Assembly (NCBI GenBank): GCA_021234155.1
Contig: JAJEKV010000382.1
Location: 185,880 to 249,879 of the forward strand
Length of the DNA stretch: 64,000 nucleotides
Origin: Isoetes taiwanensis
Taxonomy: Eukaryota > Streptophyta > Lycopodiopsida > Isoetales > Isoetaceae
Direction: 5' to 3'
Made by a program: the position numbers and the translations under genes. The notes under the pieces are model-generated. The model was not told where the DNA came from. It saw only the letters and a program-made list of their open reading frames with translations, and ran no database searches. Below are positions 45,514-55,939 of this stretch, one piece after another (position 1 is the stretch's first letter; each line of letters starts with the position of its first letter).

Positions 45514-45690
45514 TTCCTGACATGTCAACCTGCCTCCGCGTTGCACATTCACCTTTGCGCCACGTCATCTTTTTCTTTGCAACTCTTTTCCCTTTGTTTT
45601 TTCATTGCCTGCATCTTGGCACCGGCCACGATTGTTTTTTGAGGCACTAGCCTAATTTTTGGAGATGTTGGCCTAAGATCCTATTGGCAC
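45404..45690. repeat. Fold-back element at outer edge of right arm
   Basis: Arms at about 45411-45462 and 45560-45611 are inverted complements over about 52 bases with roughly nine mismatches. Continues to CACTAGCCTAATTTTTGGAG near 45645. Mirror of 2530-2780. Confidence 0.7.
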
Positions 45691-45702
45691 TGGATTGACA
45701 TG

Positions 45703-45814
45703 TGTTTTGGTCAGCATTTTGTTCCATTTCAAGGATTTGTTTCAAGAAACTTAGGATTTGTTTTGGTCGGCATTTTGTTCCATTTCAAGGATTTGTTTCA
45801 AGAAACTTAGGCAT
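45703..45814. repeat. Tandem duplication, 56-bp unit
   Basis: TGTTTTGGTC(A/G)GCATTTTG starts at 45703 and again at 45759. A CAG to CGG change is among the few differences. Confidence 0.95.
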
Positions 45815-46390
45815 TGGCTTAAGATCCTTCATTTTCCAGTGTTGTGGCAGGCTGCCACAGTGTCTTTATCTCCATTTCTTGGATTACAGTTTTTTTTTTC
45901 AAAAATCTAAGGTACATTTTGTGATTCAGTTTTTTTAGGTAAGAATATGTGCCTCTCTTATTAATGTGCTTGATTTTCTACTTCTAGGCGTGGACTCTTC
46001 GTATTAGGTTCGTGATATTGTGATTTTTCACAAATCTTGCAATATTTTGAGGTTATATTAAAGTAACACTTTGTCGAGAATGTATAGCAGCTAAGTTGAG
46101 CTTCAAGCTTTATTTTCTTACCAGTTCAGTTTTAAGGTAAGGAATTTAGATTTATTATTCTGCATGTTTGTTAGGTTTAGTTTTATTTGCATTCTAATTT
46201 CTTGCTTATATGTTGCAGATTTGCTTGAAGGTTTAGCATGGATTTTTGTGTAAAGGTTCTGTTGCATACATTGCTTGTACTTTATGGAGATTTTCCGAGG
46301 TTTGCAGGCATGGATTCAGTCCCGGGCAGTGAGGGTTGCAGTTCTAGAAACCTCTATTTTATCAGATATTATTAACATGCAGGAGATGTA
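45815..46390. other. No recognised gene
   Basis: AT-rich sequence between the arm and the AlaRS-linked block. T-rich tracts and intron-like sequence; no supported feature. Confidence 0.5.
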
Positions 46391-47090
46391 TGCCAACAAA
46401 CACAAGTCATGCAGCATTTGCCAGAAAGGAAAATAAGCAAACTGATACCTACATTTGATATTATCGTTCTTGATCCAAGCTATAGTACATTCCTTCACTC
46501 TGCCGCCATCTTCTCTGGTCGTCTGATGCTTCATCATGGAAACTAAGGTGGCGTCCCCATCTATGGTGACGTCCCCGTTGACGGTGACAAAACTTACCTA
46601 TATTTTGCTCACGTGGTCTCCCCTTAATGGTTTTCAAAACTACCTACTTGGCAAGGACATCGTCATCATCGTGGCGAATGGCCCATCACGGAATGGCCAC
46701 GCCCTATTTTGACCTGAGGCATCCGAGGTTCTTGGCGATGGCGGGAGCTGCAGCATCGATGGCTAACAACCATCTCTTTGGTGGTGATGATGGCATTATT
46801 AATGGCGCCACCGAATCCTTCTTACGGCCCATGTAAAGCCATAGATTTCTATGGTTTTGTTCTTTGCTATTGGCATATTTTTCTTAGATTAGGGCTGCTC
46901 CCACGGACCATTCTTTGAAGCTTTTCTTGAGCTTTTGAAGCCTCCTCCATCGATCCCCTCCACTTTTTGGTATCAATTTGAGCTCCCTCCATTCTTTGGA
47001 GCATTTTTCCACCCTCCATTGAATGGATTTGCCGGATCATTGACATGGCCTTCTCTGAACCTTAGATCTTGGGTGTATTGTGCATGCAAG

Positions 47091-47100
47091 TATATAAAAG
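47091..47100 (+). promoter_or_regulatory. TATA box of transposase gene
   Basis: TATATAAAAG, 80-90 bases upstream of the ATG at 47180, inside the transposon. Confidence 0.6.
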
Positions 47101-47179
47101 GGCAACAAGAGGCATACGAGCTCCACCTCTTGCAAAAGCCCTCTGTTCTCTTCTTCTTCTTCTTCATTTGCTTTTCACA

Positions 47180-47521
47180 ATGAATCTCAGAAGCAATAGG
47201 AGCTTTGCTTTCCCTCCTGATAGCAACCCTGAGATTGAAACTTTTGTTGATCCTCCTGTTCCACCCAAAAAGTGTAGATCAAAGCCATTGCTTCATGCTC
47301 AAAGGACCAGCAAAGCTGGCAAGAAGATGATCAGGGGTGCTGCAAGAGGTTCCTGGACCAAGAAAGCATTAGATGATGCTATAGAGTCAATTGAGGATGG
47401 AGTCTTTTCAATTAGAAAAGCTGGCATGCACTTTGGGATTCCTCAGACCACCCTGAGAAATCACTTGTATGGAAAGAGCAAGAACAAGTTTGGCAGTATT
47501 CCCAAAGGTCTCTGGCGATGA
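47180..47521 (+). CDS. Transposase N-terminal HTH fragment
   Basis: 113 codons from ATG at 47180, just after a pyrimidine-rich leader, to TGA at 47519. Residues about 52-98 form a psq-type helix-turn-helix: RGSWTKKALDDAIESI, then SIRKAGMHFGIPQTTLRNHL. This fold is the first DNA-binding domain of pogo/CENP-B-like transposases and would bind transposon ends. The frame breaks after FGSIPKG; the +1 frame continues briefly (SGDEEQITLGG). Could encode a short DNA-binding peptide able to repress transposition; that is speculation. Confidence 0.7.
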   Translation: MNLRSNRSFAFPPDSNPEIETFVDPPVPPKKCRSKPLLHAQRTSKAGKKMIRGAARGSWTKKALDDAIESIEDGVFSIRKAGMHFGIPQTTLRNHLYGKSKNKFGSIPKGLWR

Positions 47522-47551
47522 AGAGCAAATTACGCTGGGTGGGCCCTTCAA

Positions 47552-47752
47552 TTGGCGCGAAGGTCGATGCGATCCAATTTGGAAATTATGAAACAGAGGG
47601 TAGCTGCAATGACCATCAACAGACCAACTTGCTTTAAAGATGGTCTTCCAGGAAAGAAATGGTGGAAGGGTTTTAGGGGCAGGCATCCTGAAATTGCAGT
47701 TAGATCAGCTCAATGCATTGAATTGCACAGAGTTAAGTCCATGACTAGTTAA
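47552..47752 (+). pseudogene. Transposase second HTH fragment
   Basis: Frame-shifted continuation, no ATG support for its apparent start. LEIMKQRVAAMTINRPTCF then GLPGKKWWKGFRGRHPEIAV matches the second (CENPB-type) DNA-binding domain of pogo-like transposases, where G(K/L)PGKxWWxGFxxRHPE is typical. Ends at a stop shortly before the position where the DDE domain should begin. Confidence 0.72.
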
Positions 47753-47782
47753 TTTGAATTCTGATTGATCCACTTGTTCTAG

Positions 47783-48751
47783 GTGTTGATGCTGCTCTAG
47801 ACGAGGCAACTTTGATTGCACAACCTGTGGATACAAATACGAACTTGCCAACAAGTAAGCATGTTTATGATTTGATTGCCAAGAATTTGATGTTTGCATT
47901 TTATTTATGTTCATAGTACTAACTTATTGTAATTCTAACATGCATCAGACAACTCCTCTTCTAAATCTAAACCTAGGAGACTAAAGTTACCGGAAAGCTT
48001 GAAGGGTAAATTACTTGTCACATGTGATGAGATGGTGCATGCTAGAATAGAGTATCAGCGCCAATGCGAGGAGGCTGGCAGAATAAGGCAAGAACAAATT
48101 GAGGAGAAAAAGAGAAAGCAAGCTCAGAGAAAAGAGGTGAGGGAGCAGGAAAAGAAGAGAAGAGAGGAGAATAAGAGATTGAAAGAAGAGAAGAGGGCAG
48201 CACTAGCATTAGAGAAGGAAGCAATATTGCAGACGGAGGCTGGATTGGATAGAGCAACCTCTAGTAGGCCTAAAAGAATCAGGAAGAAGACAATTAAGAT
48301 GTTAGAATCAGAGATGCAGGTGGATGAGGAGAGTCCACTCATCATCATGGGAGCTCACAATTGTATGCAGGTTCAAAATGAAGTTTCAGATCATGTTCAG
48401 CTTGATCAGGAAGTAGTGCAGGCTGATAATGAAGTCCAGGAGGTGGAACCATGTGTAAATGCTGATGTAGAATGCAACCAGGGTTTAAACTTGGTGGTTA
48501 ATTTACCTGTACATGCCAATCACCAGGACAGTCAGAGTGAAGATGAATATTTGGATCTTGATCTTGTTGCCTTGCGATCACGGAGGACACCCATGAATGT
48601 TCATGGGATGAACATTACGAGAAAGAGGAGGAGGCTGCAGGGCAATGAAGATTCTAGTGATGAATCCGAGACACCTGAAGGAAGACTTAAAGCTTTGGAT
48701 GAGCTGTACAAAGTGGAAGCAGATATGCATCTTAAAAGCTTAGGTTTATGA
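47783..48751 (+). pseudogene. Transposase C-terminal exons
   Basis: Two exon-like pieces in one frame across an intron: 47783-47854 (after TTCTAG, ending before GTAAGC) and 47949-48751 (after CATCAG). The join reads NLPT|NNSSSKSKPRRL. The second carries a strongly charged coiled-coil stretch (EEKKRKQAQRKEVREQEKKR) and an acidic tail with SEDEYLDLDL and a basic KRRRLQG patch. Pogo-like transposases often end in such a tail after the DDE domain. The apparent TTG start at 47999 is not real; the frame extends upstream to the acceptor. Open for 267 codons, so it is not heavily decayed. Confidence 0.65.
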
Positions 48752-49370
48752 GGTTGTCTTAATGCTATAACCAAATGATTTTTGTAACCACTGCATTTCA
48801 AAGTGTATTAAATAGAGGTTATCTTTGTTTACATTGATTGGATAATCCATCATTGTTCTTTGGTAATGTCTATCACCATTTGTGTGCAAACTATCACAAA
48901 CCGAGGTTATGTTCTTCGCCATTCAGCAGATGATCTATCACTGTTGTTGATAATGTGCATCACCATGTGCTGAAAACTTGGACACCATCCTTTGATTACG
49001 GCATCACCATTAAGGCACCTACTAGCACACTAAACGAGTGCACCATTTCTGCTGTATCATCACCATCAGGGTGTCATGACCCTTGTTTTTTTATGGATAA
49101 TTATGAACTGCAGAGTTAATTTTTACCAGAACTTCAAGGGATTCCTTATAGAGCATAGCTTAGAGCACATCCAGGTATGTTTTTTTTGTGCAGTAGCATT
49201 AGGATCAGGAAATTAGAGCAGTTTTTTCCTTAAGTTCACCATTGGTGGAGCCTCCACCTTATTCAGTTAGAGTTCTCTCCGGCAAGCTCGAGCATAAGCA
49301 AACTCCATCAATCCATTACCACAGAAGATTTTAGGGCCATAGAGATAGATTTTTGAGGTATTCGACTTAC

Positions 49371-50840
49371 CTCCACAAAACTCCGTTGAAACCAATGCCC
49401 ACTTGGGATTTTTTGGATCAGCCAGAAGGTCATCCACGGCAGCGCCTACTACTACAACTCGGACAGAGTTGGGATAAACCTTCAATAAAAAGTTAAACAA
49501 CTTCAAACAAACAGAGGGAGAGGGAGCTTGATATCAATGCATCTGGAACAAACCTCGCCAAACACAGATCTTAAACCCAATATCTGTTTAGCATCCTCAA
49601 GACTTGCTTCCTTTGCATATACTGGAAGCTCATCCTTGATATGCTTAATAACAATAGACTCCATTCTTCTCAAATCCTTAGGATTAATAGATTTGCCTAT
49701 CATTCAGAAACCATATAAGCATCATAAAAAGCCTCAATCTCACAGGGAAAACTTTGGTCATACGATGCGAGAAGTCAAGTCGAAGCTTATCTGGGGCAAC
49801 ATATCTGGGGCAACAGATGATCCCTTCTGATCGACATGGTCGCAGAGAACCTCCTACAGTATGGAGTCAAAAAATCATGCTTCGCATATCAGCCCTGTGC
49901 ATGAGTCATGTAAAGGGAGAGTTTAATGGAGATGAACCTTGAGGGCATAATTCAAAAGATGTGTGCATGTATGATTACGTGCAACCTTTGCTCGTCTTTT
50001 ATAATCAACCTAAATCATGTCAAGATTGTTAATCTCAGGCATGCAAGTTGCTTCTCAACTTACTGCTCCTCATGCTAAAAAAAGAATCAACTGGATAACT
50101 CATCACCTTAGCAATAACTTCATTTCCAACATGAATCAACTCATTTAAATCAAATAGTGCTCCTATGTGCAAGACGTACCCCACAGATTTGCGTATTCTT
50201 TACTTCAAACGTTGCATTTGAAATCAACAATGCTCCACTGTCAATCTGTAAGTATACGAGGCACGCACAAAGAATAAGAATGTTGTATAGAATACATTTT
50301 GACATCTAGATTGCGAAAAGCATAGCATCTTCGGACCCAAGGTAAAAGAATGGAATGCTTAGGAATGCCTCATGGGACACAGGTGAAGATGAACTAAAAA
50401 GAAAATATTTTCTTCAACCTGATGATACCCGGTACAACAAAATCACAAAATCATCACATTATGAATCATTGATTAAAGAAATTCTAGCAAGATCTTTAGC
50501 ACGATACCCGGTTAGGTCAAAAATCACGGTTACGACCTTCTTGTTACGTATAGATTTGGCGCTTGCCATGATCAACCCACTTCATCAACACCTGAAGCGA
50601 GCTTTTAAAACCTTGGCCATTGGTATAGATAGCCTTCAAACTTCGTCTTGTGATCACGCATTGTGACTTGCCCCTATTACTCGACACTTTCGTTATACAT
50701 TTCTTAAAGACCACCTTTTACAGGGCTTAAACCCAAACCTTGTCCAATATGTATTTGTATTGATCATCCGTTGGTTTTGCACCCAGCTTTTGTAATTCAG
50801 AAATTGCTTCCGCGTTCAATACTAAAAGACCCCCACCACA
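49371..50840 (-). pseudogene. Alanyl-tRNA synthetase exon series, copy d (longest)
   Basis: Minus strand, seven exon pieces: 50840-50739 (GGGLLVLNAEA, TDDQYKYILDK); about 50590-50527 (FYAEQ-type exon, here with CAA retained); 50245-50107 (ISNATFEVKNTQ, LHIGALFDLN; G-run frame loss); 50009-49938 (VDYKRRAKVARNHTCTHLLN type, HxxxH editing motif); about 49853-49755 (EVLCDHVDQKGSSVAPD); about 49697-49554 ([35 protein letters not shown]); 49479-49371 (YPNSVRVVVVGAAVDDLL, ALVSTEFCGG, donor GTAAGTCG). Junctions keep AlaRS phase. It covers the C-terminal part before, and most of, the editing domain; the final TH of the CGGTH half-site is cut off. The second exon lies in an error-prone stretch. No catalytic domain. 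Confidence 0.87.
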
Positions 50841-50849
50841 CTGCACAAA

Positions 50850-51897
50850 CAAATGTAAGCATCAATGACCAATGCCGTATTCCTTTGGACTTACGGCTTA
50901 GATGGTGGAAAGGGAGGAAGGAGGGTTCTCCATTGGTTTGCATATGCTTGGATCACCTTGTGCTTTGTACATAGCTCCACTTCTATATATACCAATTTGT
51001 CACCCCTTGCATGCTCCTGGTCTCAGTTACTAGACTTTGCACAAGTGTGTGAAATTGGTATTTGACTTCTAAGTTGTTGCACATGAGATTTGTGCCTTCA
51101 AGTATGAAGAGCTCCTTTGAGTCCCTTCAGGTTATTTTTGAAGCAGCTTTACTTCAACTCTCGTATTTTATAGTCAAGCTTCTCAACTTTAGGCCGGTGC
51201 TTATAGAGTTGAAGTTATTTCCGCACACAACATTTATTTCAACCTTATATTTTGTTGCTTTAGATTTCTGTGTCGCTAAACTTTCACTTTTTACATTGAT
51301 ACTTATATTCTGTAAAACTTCTCATGCAAATGCAATTTATTCCTTTGTTTTAGCTTAATGAACTGAAGGGGTCAATCCTTCAGAAATAATATATATGTGA
51401 TAAACTAATTTGAATAATGGAGGAAACATCCTTTACATTAATTCATGTAGAACTCTGAAGTAACATATTGCACTGGAAGTGTCCCATGACCGAACTAGAC
51501 TTTGAGGGCATATTACTGTTTGATATTTATATGCTAGGTCTTGTTCAAAGTGTCATACTTTAAATAATCAGCACCCTACATAATATGTTTAGTGAAAAAA
51601 GAAGTTCCAGCCTTAAGTTAAAGAGTACTCATATCAGATTAAGCTTGTACCCATGTAGCAAACGATTTAACTAGAAGCTTATCCTTACCTTTGCCCGACA
51701 TGAAACTTCATTCGGTTAGGCGGTTGAACGACACCAACCGCCCAATAGGGCTGATCGCTAGTTCTTTGGCAGCGACCCGGTTTGGGCGATCACCAGCATA
51801 TCCTAGGCATATGCTAGCATATCCCTAGATATTGCCACTAACCCACATAAGCGAGGGTTTGCCTCCCTAGGGGCAACCCAAAAAGAGAGAGAAAACA
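50850..51897. other. Mixed flank
   Basis: 50850-51130 matches 40620-40860. 51130-51700 is AT-rich with no match noticed. 51700-51897 contains inverted words (GGCGGTTG/CAACCGCC, GGGCTGATCGC/GCGATCACC) and CCCTAGGGGC, as in LTR or MITE ends; unclassified. Confidence 0.4.
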
Positions 51898-52112
51898 GTG
51901 TCTTTGTGGACCTAGCGGATTTTTTCAAATTTAACGGTGGTTTAAAGAATATCACTACGTGCTTATCTTAACCGCGTGCCTGGCTAGGGCAGTCTGTACC
52001 TTTTGGCAAGTAAAAATATTGTGGATCGATAAAATAGATTGTAAGTTATGTTTTTACGATAGATTGTAGGTTTTTACGCTCTGGTTGAATCTGCACGAAG
52101 GGACCTAGAATA
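51898..52112 (+). repeat. R2 repeat copy
   Basis: Same orientation as 40880-41100, with a short internal deletion after GGTTTAAAGA. Confidence 0.75.
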
Positions 52113-52121
52113 TGATCAGAA

Positions 52122-52680
52122 GAATATGCCGTTACAAATTTGCCAAGACAGGCTGCAACTTGCAGATGCATGCAACGCTAGTGCACATGCTCTTGGAAAG
52201 AGAGATGGGCTTGAGTTGGATGCTGCTCTGAAGATTTTGGAGCAGCATGAGAGGCCAAAAAAAAAAGAGGCAAAGGCGAACAGAATGACGAATTGTGTTG
52301 CACTGCACAGGCAAAACATGCTTCTTCATGCACACCTCTTTCATTATGGCAGTAAACAGAGGATTGCTATCCTGAGCTATACACTTACAAGAATGATTTC
52401 CACTCGTCTGTACACACTGTCAATGGCACCTAAATTATGAATAGGCTGCTTCATAGCTAAGAAGCTATAATGAAGATTTCACAAAAGCTATGTACATATT
52501 GTCTGTGGAATCTGGGCTATGAATGGATGTTGCAAATATTGCTTCAGTGTTGCTTGTTGGTTAAGCAGTATTTATGTATATATTGCCTATTGAATCTGGA
52601 TTATGATTGCATCTTACAAATGTTGCTTTCGTTAGCAACTTGCATGTGCATAAGAGACGTTGCTCTTTGATTTCATTCAA
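52122..52680 (+). other. Possible captured 3' gene end
   Basis: Joined abruptly to R2 at AGAAGAA. An open frame of 104 codons (52126-52440) encodes LQICQDRLQLADACN, KRDGLELDAALKILEQH and basic PKKKEAKANR, with coding-like codon use; no family recognised. It is followed by 3'-UTR-like sequence holding a diverged about 84-base tandem duplication (from 52491 and 52575). Probably a truncated last exon moved here. Confidence 0.4.
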
Positions 52681-52989
52681 TGACACGTGTACGGCTCATA
52701 ATTTAATTGCGAAGTCCATGGCTTGTTGTGTGGCTCACGTTTTTTTAGATTTTGTTTAAGAACCCATTAGAGTTATGAACCCATTAGAGTTATGGCCAAT
52801 AGACCATATAAACGAGGTTGCAATTGTAGATGCTTGAGTTTTATATCATAAACGCAACTCATCCAATCGTGTAATGCCACGTGGATGAAATTCGTTCTCT
52901 GAATTTACACAACAGTTTGTTCTCTTCCAAATTTACTTCACATTTACCCCACAATTTTGCAGATTTACAGGGTGATTTTGCTATAACAA

Positions 52990-53160
52990 GAGTGCTCCTT
53001 TAAGTTGCATTCTTGCTGGTTTCCCTACCGGAATGCAACATAAAGGAGCATTCTGTATACAAGAATGTTTGTTTTGCCCAGATTATGGGCATGGAAAATG
53101 CCGATGCGCGGCAACGCAGAGGCATTTGACATGCCAGAATCTGGGCAAAACAAACATTAT
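52990..53160. repeat. Two adjacent hairpins
   Basis: Hairpin 1 pairs TGCTCCTTTAAGTTGCATTC (about 52993) with GAATGCAACATAAAGGAGCA (ending 53050). Hairpin 2 pairs 53064-53084 with 53138-53158 perfectly over 21 bases, with further pairing inside (GGGCAT/ATGCC). These could be MITE-like or produce small RNA. Confidence 0.8.
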
Positions 53161-53168
53161 TGAAACGT

Positions 53169-53448
53169 GATAGCAACTTAGGTTGCATTCTGTGGGCAGT
53201 AAGAATTTCAGAATCAGGGGTAAAAGCTTCAGAATCACGGGTGAAAACATCAGAATGAGAGGTAGAAGAGCTGAATGTCAGGTAAATCAGTCAGAATGTG
53301 ATGTAAATCTGTCGCTCTGAGCCGCCAATGTTGATCCGTAGCTTTTGCGCCGTTGCTGTTGAGCTCGGTAGGAATTCAGGAAGAGAAAATATGCCACATG
53401 GCGCTGTATGATTGGCGAATAGGGAAAAATGCAACCTAAGTTGCTATT
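53169..53448. repeat. Outer inverted repeat around a 21-bp minisatellite
   Basis: GATAGCAACTTAGGTTGCAT (53169) pairs with ATGCAACCTAAGTTGCTAT (about 53429-53448). Between them, at 53209-53315, about five diverged units of (T)TCAGAATCAxGGGTxAAAG lie head to tail. Confidence 0.75.
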
Positions 53449-53520
53449 ACGGTAACTTGGAAGCAACTTAGAAATGAGGGCCCTACTTATGTGTAGCAAC
53501 ACATTTACTAGTTTGTGGGT

Positions 53521-54070
53521 CTAACGAATTCTTTCTGATTTAAGGCTGGTTTAAACACTATCGTGGTTGATAAATAAGTGGCAGAATATCACGACCAAGA
53601 GCTTAAAGGAAGCCTTTGTATAGTGAGGGTAACTTCTACAACAGACATGCAATAAGTAACAATAATCCTTACCTTAACCGCCTGCCTGGCTAGGGCAGCC
53701 CGTAACGTAAAAATATTGTGGTTCGAATCTGAAAACAAAACGCCATGAATCGCAACGAGAGAAAACAGTGTCTTTGTGGACCTAGCGGATTTTTTCAAAT
53801 TGAACGGTGGTTTAAAGACTACGAATAAGGCGCTAGCAGAATATCACTACCCGGAGCTTAAAGAAAGCCATTGTATAGCGAGGATAACTTCTACAACATA
53901 CATGCAATAAGTAACGACAAAGTAACGACAATGCTTATCTTAACCGCGTGCCTGGCTAGGGCAGCCTGTACCTTTTGACAAGTAAAAATATTGTGGATCG
54001 ATGAAATAGATTGTAAGTTATGTTTTCACGATAGATTGTGAGTTTTACTCTCACGATTGAATCTGCGAAG
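53521..54070 (+). repeat. Two R2 copies in tandem
   Basis: 53521-53730 is a diverged R2 ending in GTGGTTCGAATCTG, which resembles a pol III B box; 53770-54070 is closer to the standard R2. Both include GCCTGGCTAGGGCAGCC. Confidence 0.65.
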
Positions 54071-54208
54071 GGACCTAGAGCATGATCAAAAAAAGCGAAT
54101 CTTGCAAAAGGAAATTTGTGAGCAAAATAAATTGGAGTGTATAAATTACCCCAAAATTGGGGTTTATTTTGTCTGGAGACTAGTATAATGAGAGGTGAAA
54201 TTTGTCTC

Positions 54209-54614
54209 CTAAGAATCATAAAAATCTAACAACTCATCAATTGCCGGTTGGCTGCTGTTTACGGTTCTTTTCCAAGAGCCATAAGAAGTGCTCAAATAGA
54301 ACGAGGTCACATGGTATTGTGAGGCCTCGCTATAATGAAATCCATATTCTTGCCAGATCGTTCAGCAATCTTCTCATCAAATTGTGGCTTAAAATAGCAG
54401 TTGGCACAATAAATCTACGCCTTTGATTTCCCACATACATTTGCCACACACCCATACGGCATATCTGAAACCTCAAACCAGATTCATCTTCTTCATAATC
54501 AGCCCAGATTCACAAGGCTGCTCCGGCCACTACCCCAAGAACTTAATCTTGATAACTTGTTCTTTCTTTGCAAGAAATCGAGAGAATCTTTGCAATTTAG
54601 ATTTCAGAAGCCAT
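54209..54614 (-). pseudogene. SAUR: SAUR-B, fourth-block copy, apparent pseudogene
   Basis: Matches 41257-41670 in orientation and order; ATG at 54614, stop at 54209. Frame broken many times. Changes again fall on CAG/CTG: TGCCAGTTG reads TGCCGGTTG, TTCTGGTT reads TACGGTT, CTCTGCC reads CTACGCC, CTTCTGGCA reads CATACGGCA. The frame state should not be trusted without better reads. Confidence 0.72.
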
Positions 54615-54867
54615 GGCAAGTAATAGAAACTATAAATTTATGAATTGGAAGTGTTGGAATATGGAAGCCGAGCAAGGAAGGCCTAGTTTTATAGCCAAGA
54701 TAGGTGGGACAATTGAGTGCGTATTAAATGCTTGGGCCCATTTAGTTTTTGCCGAACATGCATTTGTCTACATGCTCAAACAACTATTACTTTTGGTACA
54801 AGGAAATTGTCCAACTTTAAAAGCACTTGTAGGGTGGACCAAATGGTGTCGGATATACCATGTGATG

Positions 54868-55150
54868 GAGTAGATGCGGCCCTGGGGTGTTGAAAAAAAT
54901 TTGAGGGCCATCAAAATGGCGAGGGTGTCTTGGCGTGGCCCGAAAATTTTTGAAACCATTTAAAGCCCTTAACACCTGCCCCTAACACACCGCCCAGAGT
55001 TTTGGGCCATCCGATCATTATCAAAATCGATCGGATCCGTTCATTTCATAACATCCTAGGGTGTTATGGAGTATGATGTGTTATAGCTCGGTAACACCGA
55101 TCAAGATGATACGGACCGTTGGATCACTATAAACTTGAGGCGGTGTGTTG
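54868..55150. mobile_element. MITE-like insertion in SAUR intergenic region
   Basis: About 280 bases present only here. The sister copies at 41975 and 5870 read ATGGACCAACATTAG (or its complement) without it. It contains partly inverted ends (GGGTGTTG...; ...GGCGGTGTGTTGGGA) and an internal palindromic CCGATCATTATCAAAATCGA. Possible GGA target duplication. Superfamily not assigned. Confidence 0.65.
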
Positions 55151-55524
55151 GGACCAACATTAGAGGGAACCAACATTAGAGGAATGGAGACTCTCCATAC
55201 TTGGCATCAAGTATGTTTGGTGTTCACGAACTTGAATTGTTTCTTTGCCAACATGATGGCCCTCTTGACATAGCTTGAAGGACATAAGCGGCAATCACAT
55301 AATATTGCACAATCGGCAAGCAATTAGATTGGCGATTAACACCAAAATCTGGCCGGCGGCCCGGCACAAAACCAACCTCAATATGGCCATACTAGACTAC
55401 TTGTGTTTTGGAACAACTTTATGTCGAGAAAGGATAACATTGGGTTCTTGCCTCGGTCTTGGCTATAAAATGAAGCATTCCCTCTGAGACTTCCTATTTC
55501 AATCCCTTCTTCTAGCACAAAGAA

Positions 55525-55939
55525 ATGGCTTTCTTGAGCGCTAAGTTACCTGATTTTTCTGAGTTTCTTGGCAAGAAAAATATACTATCAAGATCAAATT
55601 CTTACGCCAAGTTCAAGATCTCGGACTTAGAACCCGGGGCTGCGATGGAGAACGGCTGCTTTCGAGTTACGTGAAGTACCTCAAGGTTGCATTGCAATGT
55701 ATGTGGGAGAGCAAAGGCAAAGGTTTGTGGTTCCCACTAATGCTTTGAACTCCCCATTTATGAGAAGGCTGCTTGATAGATCTGCTTAGAAGAGTATGGA
55801 TTTGAATACAATGGAGATCTTGCGATTCCTTGCGATCGATATTGTTTGAACACTTGCTATGGCTTTTTCACAAGGACAAGAAGCGGGCTGACTCAAATTC
55901 GGTTTGATCAACCTGTTAGATTTGTATCATGATTGTTAG
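55525..55939 (+). pseudogene. SAUR: SAUR-A, fourth-block copy, apparent pseudogene
   Basis: Matches 42371-42781; ATG at 55525, terminal TAG at 55937. The middle (GCIAMYVGEQ to FMRRLL) is intact, but flanking parts carry indels and a TAG in CTGCTTAGAAGAG where the sister has CTGCCGAAGAG. Most changes fall at CAG/CTG. It pairs with SAUR-B at 54209-54614. Confidence 0.72.

Larger units (their letters stand above)
34255..45690 (-). repeat. Right arm of giant inverted duplication
   Basis: Inverted counterpart of 2530-20770 without the Helitron. The inner end is at 34255 inside copia integrase; the outer end is the fold-back element at 45404-45690. Between 44520 and 45400 it carries an extra LINE fragment and a tandem repeat that the left arm lacks. 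Confidence 0.9.
46546..49259 (+). mobile_element. Pogo-like (Tc1/mariner superfamily) transposon
   Basis: 2714-base element flanked by TA on both sides (46544-46545 and 49260-49261). The empty site at 27290-27470 reads GGAAACTATTCAG with one TA. Ends are inverted repeats: AGGTGGCGTCCCCATC and, from the other end, AGGTGGAGGCTCCACC, about 19 of 24 bases matching through ATGGTGA. Subterminal regions repeat GGTGA/ATCACCAT motifs. It encodes a psq/CENP-B type helix-turn-helix (47180-47521, 47552-47752) and a charged C-terminus (47783-48751), but the DDE catalytic domain expected between them is absent. Probably an internal-deletion, non-autonomous copy. Confidence 0.85.

Noticed and set aside
47999-48001. 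TTG at 47999 as start of the 250-codon transposase tail
   Set aside because: The frame extends upstream to a CAG acceptor at 47948 and joins in phase to the exon at 47783-47854.
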